Source of the DNA: Pedobacter cryotolerans
Lineage (GTDB): Bacteria; Bacteroidota; Bacteroidia; Sphingobacteriales; Sphingobacteriaceae
Assembly (NCBI RefSeq): GCF_005116475.1
Contig: NZ_SWBO01000001.1
Coordinates: forward strand, 649,850 to 713,849
Direction of reading: 5' to 3'
Length of the DNA stretch: 64,000 nucleotides
How positions within the stretch are numbered: the first letter of the stretch is position 1; every line of letters begins with the position of its first letter. Shown here one piece after another: positions 1 to 8,230 of this stretch. Both the position numbers and the translations under genes were made by a program. The notes below the pieces were generated by a model, which did not search any database, was not told the DNA's origin, and saw only the letters and a program-made list of their open reading frames with translations.

Positions 1-1
1 A

Positions 2-3000
2 AAAGCAGGAGTAGATACGCTTAAAAATTCTTTTAATATTCGTGAAAAACAGGGCTTGGGTTTAAGAACAAACTCAAATCCGTTTTTAGGTTTACCAGAT
101 AATGTAAAACGTGTTGTAGAGTACGATGCCCAAAACAGGCGCTACATTATTACCGAGCGTATTGGCGATCGACTATTTTCTGCACCGCAATATTTAACCA
201 TAGAGCAATATTTAAGGTTAGTAAATAGCGAAGTAAAACGCGAAAATTGGCGTACACTCTCTAACGCAGAAATTAATGAGGTTAGGCAAACTGGAATTAT
301 TCCGCCAGTAAAAATTAACAGTAGAGTTTTTGAGAAAATATTTGGCGGTACAACCATTGATATACAGCCAAGGGGCGATGCTGAGCTTACGTTTTTAGGG
401 CGTATCAATAAAAATGAAAATCCGCTTTTTAACGAACGCCAACGTGTTCAAAGCAATTTTGATTTTAACCAGCGCATCCAAATGGATGTTACTGGTAATA
501 TTGGTAACAATTTAAAAATTAAAATGAACTACAATACCGAGGCTCAGTTTGATTTCGAAAACCAGATCAAGTTAGATTATACTGGCGGTAAAGACGATAT
601 CATTAAAAAAATTGAGGCAGGTAACGTTAGTTTGCCTTTAAATAGTACGTTAATAAACGGTACACAAGCGCTGTTTGGTATAAAAACGCAAATGCAGTTT
701 GGTAAGTTAGCTGTTTCTACCGTTTTTAGTCAGCAAAAATCTCAATCAAGAGAGCTTCAAATAAATAATGGTGCTCAACAAAATGAATACAGGGTTATTG
801 GTAGCGATTATGAGGCCAATAAACACTATTTTTTAGCTAAGTATTTTAGAGATAATTACAACAGGGCTTTATCAAATCCTCCAACTATACTTTCGGGTAT
901 TTTAGTAACAAAAATTGAAGTTTGGATTACCAACAAAACAGGTAATACTCAAGATTCAAGAGATGTGTTGGGATTTTTAGATTTAGGTGAAAATCAACCT
1001 TATAATACTGCACAAGTAACAGGTGGTGGTTCGGTACTTCCATCTGGTTTTACCAATCCAACTTTTCCCAATCAGTCTAATAATTTACTGGCAAACTTAC
1101 CAGCAAATGCTCGCCAAACCAATAGCAATGGCGTTATTTCTTATTTTGCTGCCAACGGATCTACAGATAATTTTGCCAAGCTAACTTACGCCAGAAAACT
1201 TACAGAAAGAGAGTATACCTTTCAGCCACAATTGGGTTATATTTCTTTAAATAACGCCTTAAATGCTGATGAAATTTTAACAGTTGCTTATCGTTATACG
1301 TTTAATGGTGTAGAGTATCAAGTTGGAGAGTTTTCTACAGATGTTGCATTTGATCAGGCTGTGCCAAACGTACTTTATACAAAATTATTAAAAAACGAAA
1401 CCATTAAAACCAATTTGCCAACTTGGGATTTGATGATGAAAAATATTTACGCTATTGGCGGTTATCAAATTAGTCCGCAAAATTTTAAGTTAGATATTTT
1501 TAGAATTGATGATAAAACTGGAGTAGAAACACCCTTGCTTAGAGAAGGATCTAGAACCGCACTTAAGCAATTTATATCCTTAACCAATTTAGATCAACTC
1601 AATCAGCAGAAAGAGAAAAAACCAGATGGGATTTTTGATTTTGAGGCAGAAAATAAACCATTTGTAAATACGCAGCAACAATACCAAAGCAGCTTGCCCA
1701 ACTCAAATACTTTAAATAGCTCAAATGCAAGTGCCATTCTTAATAATACCAATAATGGCTACGTAACTATTGATCCATTAAATGGAAGAGTTATTTTTCC
1801 GTTAATTGAGCCTTTTGGGAAAGATTTGGCCGATAAATTTAGCCTGCCGGGAGAACAGCCATTGGCAGATAAATATACCTATCCAGAGTTATATGATTCT
1901 ACCAAGGTAGTCGCTCAACAGCTTTTTGCTAAAAAGGATTTATACATTATTAAGGGAGCTTATCAATCAGAAATTGCTTCAGAATTTTCACTAAATTCTA
2001 TCAACGTAACCGAAGGTTCGGTTAAAGTTTTTGCAGGCACAATTCCTTTGCAAGAAGGGGCTGATTATACCGTAGATTACCAAGGAGGAAGAGTAAAGAT
2101 TGTAAATACCGCAGTGCTAATTTCTGGTCAGCCGATTAGAATTACCACTGAAAATAACGAATTATTTGGCTTACAACAAAGGTCTCTTTTTGGTGCAAGG
2201 TTCGATTATCGGGTAAATCCCAAATTAACTTTGGGGGGTACTTTCATGAATTTATCTGAGAAACCTCTTACCCAAAAAGTAAACTATCGTGAAGAACCCA
2301 TTTCTAATACCATTTTTGGTTTCGATGCAAATTACAGCTCGCCATCCAGATTTTTGACAAAATTGGTTGACAAAATTCCGTTTATCTCAACCAAAGCACC
2401 TTCAAGTATTACTTTTGCAGGAGAGTATGCGAAGTTAGTACCAGGCCATCCGAGCGCAATAAATTCTGGTGTTGATAAAGGTGGAGCAAGTTATTTAGAT
2501 GATTTTGAAGCATCTCGTTCTATAATCGATTTAAAAAGTGCAGTGCCTTGGCAAATTTCAAACACGCCGCAGTTTTTTACCGAATCGCAATTAATAGATG
2601 ATTTAGCCTACGGATACAACAGAGCTAAACTGGCTTTTTACAACATCGATCCAATATTTTATAACCAAACCTCAACAGATTTACCATCTAGTTTAAGGAA
2701 TAACAGAAACGAACTTTCTAATCACTATGTGAGAGAAATTTTAGAACAAGAGGTTTTTCCTTTTAAGGAAATTGCCACTGGTCAGCAAATTAACTTGCCG
2801 ACTTTAAATTTGGCCTATTATCCCATGCTTCGTGGTCCTTATAATTATGCAACAACAGGTTTTTCGAGTAATGGCTTTTTAAACAATCCACGTTCGCGTT
2901 GGGGAGGTATTTCTAGAAGGGTTGATGTAAATGATTTTGAGGCTAATAATATTGAATATATTGAGTTGTGGATGATGGATCCATTTATGTATAAACCAGC

Positions 3001-6000
3001 TTCGCAAGGGGGAGATTTATATTTTAACATCGGTAATATTTCAGAAGATATTTTGCGTGATGGAAGAAAATCTCTGGAAAATGGCTTGCCGGCAAATGAA
3101 GATCCAAGCAAATACGATGAAACAAGTTGGGGTAGGGTAACTAAATTACAGCCAGTAATACAAGCTTTCGACAATGATCCTGCGGCAAGAAGAGCACAGG
3201 ATGTGGGTTTAGATGGTTTGTCTAACGCCAACGAAAAAGCCAAGTTTGCAGCATTAATCAGTCAAATTACAACGCAATTAAATCCAGATGCGGCTTTGGC
3301 TTTCGGTAACGATCCATCGTCTGATGACTATTCTTACTTTAGGGGTGGCAATTTAGATATTTCAAATGCAGGGATTTTAGAGCGCTACAAAAACTTTAAT
3401 GGGCCAGAGGGAAACTCTAAAACTTCGCAACAATCATTAGATGAGTTGGGTTTACAAAATTCTGCATCAACCGCTTTGCCAGATGGCGAGGATATCAACA
3501 GAGATAACAACATGACTCAGTCTGATGAATATTTTCAGTATAAAATATCGATGAGGCCATCAGATTTAATTGTTGGACAAAACTTTGTAACTGATAAAGT
3601 GGTAACTCCAGTTAAACTAGCAAATGGACAAACCCAAAATGCAACTTGGTATCAAATTCGTATTCCGTTAGCGCAATACCAGCAAAAGGTTGGTGGTATT
3701 CAAGATTTTAAATCGATAAGATTTGTAAGAATGTTCATGACAAATTTTGCTGATACTGCAATTTTAAGGTTTGCGAAAGTGCAATTTGTAAGAGGAGATT
3801 GGCGACAGTTTAACGCTAAAAATGAATCGATTAATGTAATTGCAGATCAATCTTTAATTCCGGCTACGCCAGATAATTCAACTATAGAAGTAGCAACTGT
3901 AAATATCGAAGAAAACGGAAAGCGTTCTCCAATTCCTTATGTTGTGCCACCAGGTATTATCAGAGAAAGAGATTTCAGTAATTTTAGAGGAGATACCCGC
4001 CAAAATGAGCAATCATTATCGGTTATTGTTAAAGGTTTAAGAGATGGATATGGAAGAGCTGCCTTTAAAACAGCAATAAACGATTTTAGATCTTACAAAC
4101 GTTTAGAAATGTTTGTCCATTTAGAGGATTTGCCAAACAATGATCCATTAGATGATTATGATTTGCAAGCCTTTTTAAGAATAGGAACGGATAATTTAGA
4201 TAACTATTACGAATACAACCAGCCCTTAAAAGTCACACAACCATTTACAAGCGATCCGGCAGCAATTTGGCCAGACGAAAATAAAATGGATATAGAGTTG
4301 GAGCTTTTTCAAAGGGCTAAAACTGCCAGAAATCAGGCACGTACTAGCGGCGGTTTGCCTTGGCCAATTAATGTTCCTTTTACTTATAGCGATGGTAGAA
4401 ATACGATTGTAGTAAAAGGACAGCCAGACATGAGTAAAGTTAGGGTTTACATGTTGGGTGTTAAAAATCCATTGCGTAATCCTGCATCACCAGCCGGAGA
4501 TGATGGATTAGATAAAAGTGCAATGGTGTGGTTTAATGAGTTACGTTTAACAGAGTTTGATGAACGTGGTGGTTGGGCGGCAACGGCAAGAATGAATGCA
4601 AAATTAGCCGATTTTGCCGATTTGAATATATCAGGCAGTAAATCTACCATCGGTTTTGGTTCTTTAGAGAAAAGAGTTAGTGAGCGTAACCGTGCTGACA
4701 ATGAATTTATCGATGTGTCATCAAGCATTGAATTAGGGAAGTTTTTACCTCAAAAATCAGGCATTAAAATCCCGATGTATGTGAGTTATTCTAAACAGGT
4801 AGCTACCCCACAATTTGATCCGCGTACACCAGATATCGAATTAAAAACTGCATTAGCATCCGCATCTAAAGCGCAAAGAGATTCGATATTAAACTTTGCA
4901 CAAGATTACACAACCAGAAACAGCATTAACTTTACCAACGTTCGTAAAGAGCGAACTAACCTAGAAAAAAAGGTACAGTTATGGGATATAGAAAACTTTA
5001 ATGTTTCTTACGCACAAACTAAATTTGCGCATCGCGATTTTATAAATGAGCGAAGCATCCAGCGTAATTACCGTGGTTCTATAGCTTACAATTACGCCCG
5101 AACGCCTAAAAACTATATGCCTTTTGATAAGATTATTAAATCTAATAGCCTTAAATTGTTAAAGGATTTTAACATTACCTTAATGCCAAGTGCCATTAAT
5201 TTCAGACTAGATGTAGATCGTTTTTATGCAGAAAATACATTGAGAAATAATGATCCCAATAATTTTCTTCCGATTAATACCACTTTCAATAAAAACTTTT
5301 TGGTATCAAGAGTTTATGGTATCGCATGGGATTTAACCAACTCATTAAGTTTAGATTTTGATGCTACAAACTTCTCGATTATAGATGAGCCAGATGGCAG
5401 AATTGAAGGTTTAAAAAGAGATACACTTTGGCAGAATTTAAAAACATTAGGTAGAACTACAGACTACAACCACAATTTAAATGTAAGATATAATTTGCCA
5501 ATTGGAAAAATACCGGGTATGGATTGGTTAACAGTAGCAACAATTTATGGTACTAACTTTAACTGGCAAACCGAACCGCTTTCTACCTTAAGAGATCCGA
5601 ATATTAATTTGGGTAACACCATTCAAAACTCCAGAACTATACAAGTAAATCCTACATTATCGTTAACTAAGCTTTACAATAAATTTGGTTTTATTCGTAA
5701 AAGTTTAAACAGAACCGATTCTACCACAACTTTTTCTGATATGCTTTTGGGGCTGTTAACAAGTGTAAAAAATGTTAATGTTGCATTTACTCAAACCAAA
5801 GGAACATTCTTGCCAGGATATTTACCACGTACAAAATATTTTGGGGTTGATGATGTTACCGGGGCACCTGGTTTGGGCTTTGTTTTTGGTAGCCAGCGAG
5901 ATATTAGAGATTTAGCTTTTGGGAGTGGTTGGTTAACTACTGATGAATTGCAAACACAGTTGTACATTAATACTTTAAGAGAAGATTTTCAGTTGACAGG

Positions 6001-7087
6001 AACAATTGAACCTTTACGAGATTTTAAAATTACTTTGAGTGCGGTTAGAAATCAAACCTTAAATTACGCTACTAATTTCAGGTACGATAACAGCATCAGT
6101 ACATTCAGAAATTTAAGTCCAACAACTACTGGTGATTACAGCGTGTCTATCATTAGTTTAAGAACTGCATTTAAAGACAAAAATGGAAGTACGGTTTCTT
6201 CATTATTTAACGAGTTTATGGCGAATAGACAAACTATTTCAAATAGATTGGGTGCTCAAAATCCAAATTCATCGGGTAATGCAAATGGTTTCGCCGATGG
6301 ATATGATAAGCGTTCGCAAGATGTAATCATCTCTTCTTTTTTAGCAGCATACACAGGTAAAAAGGCAAATTCATCTAGCTTAAATAACTTGCCAAAAATA
6401 CCGCTTCCGAATTGGAGAATTACTTATGGAGGTTTATCTAAAATCCCTTTTATAGCAGATCGGCTTTCTGAATTGAGTTTAAGACACGGCTATCGTTCTA
6501 CGTATAGTGTAAATGGTTTTAATAGTTTAATCAAATATCAAGAGAATAATGGCGCTGTATCAAGTAGGGATGTAAATCAGAATTTTTTACCATTTTATCA
6601 ATTTGGTCAAGCAAATATTTCAGAACAATTTGCCCCATTAATAGGAATTGACACCAGATTAAAAAACAACCTTACGGCTAACTTCGAGATAAATAAAACC
6701 AGAATTATGGCTTTAAGTTTAGCCAATAGTCAGCTCGCTCAATTATCAGAAAATAACTTGGTTTTTGGTTTAGGTTACCGAACTACAAAATTCCGTTTGC
6801 CATTTGGATGGTTCAGTAATCTAAAATTAGACAACAACATGGATTTCAAATTGGATGTTTCTGTTAGAGATAACAAAACGGTAATTTACAGAGCAGATAT
6901 TGAGGAAGCAGAAGTTTCATCGGGTGCTAAAAATATCTCGTTGAGGCCAACTGTAGATTATGTGCTTAATCAACGTTTTAATGTGAGGCTATTTTACGAT
7001 TCGAATATTACCAAACCTTATACCTCGCAATCATTTAACACCTCTTTTAGCAATTTTGGTTTTAGTTTAAGGATGACACTGAATTAG
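2..7087 (+). CDS. sprA: SprA, type IX secretion translocon barrel (5' end outside window)
   Basis: The frame is open from base 2 with no start or stop upstream, so the gene begins before the window. At least 2361 residues are present, close to the roughly 2400 of known SprA proteins, so little is missing. SprA is the giant outer-membrane barrel through which the type IX secretion system exports proteins and, in gliders, adhesins. The translation has the family's look: long runs of alternating beta strands, many Asn, Tyr and Phe residues, and a C-terminal strand ending in FGFSLRMTLN. The internal TTG at base 56 is an unlikely start because the coding pattern continues upstream of it. Family call is firm; the start cannot be seen. 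Confidence 0.93.
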   Translation, partial: KAGVDTLKNSFNIREKQGLGLRTNSNPFLGLPDNVKRVVEYDAQNRRYIITERIGDRLFSAPQYLTIEQYLRLVNSEVKRENWRTLSNAEINEVRQTGIIPPVKINSRVFEKIFGGTTIDIQPRGDAELTFLGRINKNENPLFNERQRVQSNFDFNQRIQMDVTGNIGNNLKIKMNYNTEAQFDFENQIKLDYTGGKDDIIKKIEAGNVSLPLNSTLINGTQALFGIKTQMQFGKLAVSTVFSQQKSQSRELQINNGAQQNEYRVIGSDYEANKHYFLAKYFRDNYNRALSNPPTILSGILVTKIEVWITNKTGNTQDSRDVLGFLDLGENQPYNTAQVTGGGSVLPSGFTNPTFPNQSNNLLANLPANARQTNSNGVISYFAANGSTDNFAKLTYARKLTEREYTFQPQLGYISLNNALNADEILTVAYRYTFNGVEYQVGEFSTDVAFDQAVPNVLYTKLLKNETIKTNLPTWDLMMKNIYAIGGYQISPQNFKLDIFRIDDKTGVETPLLREGSRTALKQFISLTNLDQLNQQKEKKPDGIFDFEAENKPFVNTQQQYQSSLPNSNTLNSSNASAILNNTNNGYVTIDPLNGRVIFPLIEPFGKDLADKFSLPGEQPLADKYTYPELYDSTKVVAQQLFAKKDLYIIKGAYQSEIASEFSLNSINVTEGSVKVFAGTIPLQEGADYTVDYQGGRVKIVNTAVLISGQPIRITTENNELFGLQQRSLFGARFDYRVNPKLTLGGTFMNLSEKPLTQKVNYREEPISNTIFGFDANYSSPSRFLTKLVDKIPFISTKAPSSITFAGEYAKLVPGHPSAINSGVDKGGASYLDDFEASRSIIDLKSAVPWQISNTPQFFTESQLIDDLAYGYNRAKLAFYNIDPIFYNQTSTDLPSSLRNNRNELSNHYVREILEQEVFPFKEIATGQQINLPTLNLAYYPMLRGPYNYATTGFSSNGFLNNPRSRWGGISRRVDVNDFEANNIEYIELWMMDPFMYKPASQGGDLYFNIGNISEDILRDGRKSLENGLPANEDPSKYDETSWGRVTKLQPVIQAFDNDPAARRAQDVGLDGLSNANEKAKFAALISQITTQLNPDAALAFGNDPSSDDYSYFRGGNLDISNAGILERYKNFNGPEGNSKTSQQSLDELGLQNSASTALPDGEDINRDNNMTQSDEYFQYKISMRPSDLIVGQNFVTDKVVTPVKLANGQTQNATWYQIRIPLAQYQQKVGGIQDFKSIRFVRMFMTNFADTAILRFAKVQFVRGDWRQFNAKNESINVIADQSLIPATPDNSTIEVATVNIEENGKRSPIPYVVPPGIIRERDFSNFRGDTRQNEQSLSVIVKGLRDGYGRAAFKTAINDFRSYKRLEMFVHLEDLPNNDPLDDYDLQAFLRIGTDNLDNYYEYNQPLKVTQPFTSDPAAIWPDENKMDIELELFQRAKTARNQARTSGGLPWPINVPFTYSDGRNTIVVKGQPDMSKVRVYMLGVKNPLRNPASPAGDDGLDKSAMVWFNELRLTEFDERGGWAATARMNAKLADFADLNISGSKSTIGFGSLEKRVSERNRADNEFIDVSSSIELGKFLPQKSGIKIPMYVSYSKQVATPQFDPRTPDIELKTALASASKAQRDSILNFAQDYTTRNSINFTNVRKERTNLEKKVQLWDIENFNVSYAQTKFAHRDFINERSIQRNYRGSIAYNYARTPKNYMPFDKIIKSNSLKLLKDFNITLMPSAINFRLDVDRFYAENTLRNNDPNNFLPINTTFNKNFLVSRVYGIAWDLTNSLSLDFDATNFSIIDEPDGRIEGLKRDTLWQNLKTLGRTTDYNHNLNVRYNLPIGKIPGMDWLTVATIYGTNFNWQTEPLSTLRDPNINLGNTIQNSRTIQVNPTLSLTKLYNKFGFIRKSLNRTDSTTTFSDMLLGLLTSVKNVNVAFTQTKGTFLPGYLPRTKYFGVDDVTGAPGLGFVFGSQRDIRDLAFGSGWLTTDELQTQLYINTLREDFQLTGTIEPLRDFKITLSAVRNQTLNYATNFRYDNSISTFRNLSPTTTGDYSVSIISLRTAFKDKNGSTVSSLFNEFMANRQTISNRLGAQNPNSSGNANGFADGYDKRSQDVIISSFLAAYTGKKANSSSLNNLPKIPLPNWRITYGGLSKIPFIADRLSELSLRHGYRSTYSVNGFNSLIKYQENNGAVSSRDVNQNFLPFYQFGQANISEQFAPLIGIDTRLKNNLTANFEINKTRIMALSLANSQLAQLSENNLVFGLGYRTTKFRLPFGWFSNLKLDNNMDFKLDVSVRDNKTVIYRADIEEAEVSSGAKNISLRPTVDYVLNQRFNVRLFYDSNITKPYTSQSFNTSFSNFGFSLRMTLN

Positions 7088-7090
7088 TAA

Positions 7091-7121
7091 TTGCGATAGC
7101 GCAGTTTAATAATTATCTTTG
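7091..7121 (+). promoter_or_regulatory. Bacteroidota-type promoter upstream of gcvH
   Basis: TTG at 7091-7093, a 20-nt spacer, then TATCTTTG at 7114-7121, matching the Bacteroidota pattern TTG/TTTG-N19-20-TAnnTTTG. Transcription should start near 7125, giving gcvH a leader of about 40 nt. No clear terminator lies between sprA and this promoter. Confidence 0.6.
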
Positions 7122-7164
7122 TTCATTAAATATTTACTAAAAAAGATTTTTAAAATATAATACA

Positions 7165-7545
7165 ATGAATTTTCCATCAGAATTAAAGTACACAAAAGAC
7201 CACGAATGGGTTAGAGTAGAAGGAAACGAAGCTTATATCGGTATTACCGATTTCGCTCAGCGTGAATTAGGCGATATTGTTTATTTAGATATCAATACCG
7301 TTGGTGAAGAAGTAGAGCAAGAAAAAGAATTTGGAACAGTAGAAGCAGTAAAAACAGTTTCTGATTTATTTATGCCAGTTACAGCAACTGTTTTGGAAGT
7401 TAATACTGCATTAAATGACAACCCTGAATTGGTAAATTCTGATCCTTATGGCGAAGGCTGGATGGTGAAAGTTACTTTAAGCGACGCTGCTCAAGTTGAT
7501 GCTTTATTAAGCGCTGATGATTATAAAGCTTTAGTTGGCGCTTAA
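7165..7545 (+). CDS. gcvH: Glycine cleavage system H protein
   Basis: A 126-residue lipoyl-carrier protein of the usual family length. It shuttles the methylamine group between the P, T and L proteins of the glycine cleavage complex in the cytoplasm. The N-terminus [13 protein letters not shown] is characteristic, and the lipoyl-lysine motif appears as [12 protein letters not shown] near residue 62. The end GEGWMVKV is also typical. No gcvP or gcvT is nearby. A VanZ-like gene starts 3 nt after the stop, so the two are probably cotranscribed. Single-copy housekeeping gene; high confidence. Confidence 0.97.
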   Translation: MNFPSELKYTKDHEWVRVEGNEAYIGITDFAQRELGDIVYLDINTVGEEVEQEKEFGTVEAVKTVSDLFMPVTATVLEVNTALNDNPELVNSDPYGEGWMVKVTLSDAAQVDALLSADDYKALVGA

Positions 7546-7548
7546 TTG

Positions 7549-7956
7549 ATGAAAATATATGAAGCACTAAAGTCGCAACGCTGGTCTATTTTATGGGCGG
7601 TTATAACTTTAGTGCTTTGCAATATAAAAATGCCTGAAGGCGATGAAGGTTCGGGCATTTTTTTTAAAGGATTTGATAAAATGGCACATTTAGGATTTTT
7701 CTATGTGTTAACTGTTTTATTATTTTATGGTAAAATCAATTATCAGCATAATTTCAGCTTTCGCTCACTCACCATTTTCAAAATTATTTTAATTTGCGTA
7801 TTTATTGGTGGCGGAATAGAAATACTGCAATGGAAAGTTTTCACTTACCGATCTGCAGAGTGGTGGGATTTTATTAGCGATATGATGGGTTGCTTTATGG
7901 GCGTTTTTAGTTATGCTTTACTCCATTTATCAAACTACAATGAAAAGAAGGTTTAA
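7549..7956 (+). CDS. VanZ-like membrane protein
   Basis: A small integral membrane protein of about 135 residues with four predicted hydrophobic segments. The conserved core FDKMAHLGFFYVLTVLL and the later EILQWKVFTYRSAEWWD region resemble the VanZ-like family, whose biochemical role is unclear outside teicoplanin resistance. I start at the ATG at 7549 rather than the TTG just before it, because ATG is the stronger start and still sits 3 nt after the gcvH stop. Its 3' end overlaps the next small ORF. Family placement is by pattern only. Confidence 0.75.
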   Translation: MKIYEALKSQRWSILWAVITLVLCNIKMPEGDEGSGIFFKGFDKMAHLGFFYVLTVLLFYGKINYQHNFSFRSLTIFKIILICVFIGGGIEILQWKVFTYRSAEWWDFISDMMGCFMGVFSYALLHLSNYNEKKV

Positions 7957-8062
7957 TTTCTTTTTAATTTTATTAATGGCAGCAGTATTAAGTTCTTGCG
8001 GATTGTTTAAGCCGTCTTGCTATTGTCCAAAAATGCCAAAATCACGCTTTAAAGTGTATTAA
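7940..8062 (+). CDS. 40-residue putative lipoprotein overlapping the VanZ-like gene
   Basis: This ORF starts with ATG 17 nt before the end of the VanZ-like gene, in another frame, and encodes 40 residues. The N-terminus is MKRRFNFFLI followed by a hydrophobic stretch and LSSC at residues 17-20, a textbook lipobox. The mature peptide would be about 21 residues starting at Cys20, with two more cysteines in PSCYCPKMPKSR. The overlap suggests translational coupling. No function is known to me. Evidence that it is real: correct signal architecture, coupling, and a basic, cysteine-bearing tail that random frames rarely give. Confidence 0.6.
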   Translation: MKRRFNFFLILLMAAVLSSCGLFKPSCYCPKMPKSRFKVY

Positions 8063-8180
8063 CAAAGGGTTTTATACCTCAAATTTTTTTAACGCTCCTT
8101 CTCAAAAACTACTCTGTAACGATAAAGTTAGTTGTATTTAAAATGTTACCCATTTTTTATCATGTGCTAACAAACTTTTG

Positions 8181-8190
8181 CGGTTAACCG
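8181..8190. promoter_or_regulatory. 10-bp palindrome in the promoter region of the outer-membrane barrel gene
   Basis: CGGTTAACCG is a perfect palindrome 41 nt before the start codon at 8231, just after a TTTG (8177-8180) and before TAACTTTA at 8204-8211. The latter is a near match to the -7 box TAnnTTTG, but the spacer of 23 is longer than usual. It could be an operator; no regulator is identifiable. Confidence 0.3.
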
Positions 8191-8230
8191 TAGTCTGATA
8201 GGGTAACTTTACAAAATTATAAATTAACAA

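Noticed and set aside
56..58. TTG as the sprA start
   Set aside because: The frame and its coding character continue upstream to the window edge, and the protein would lack its N-terminus.
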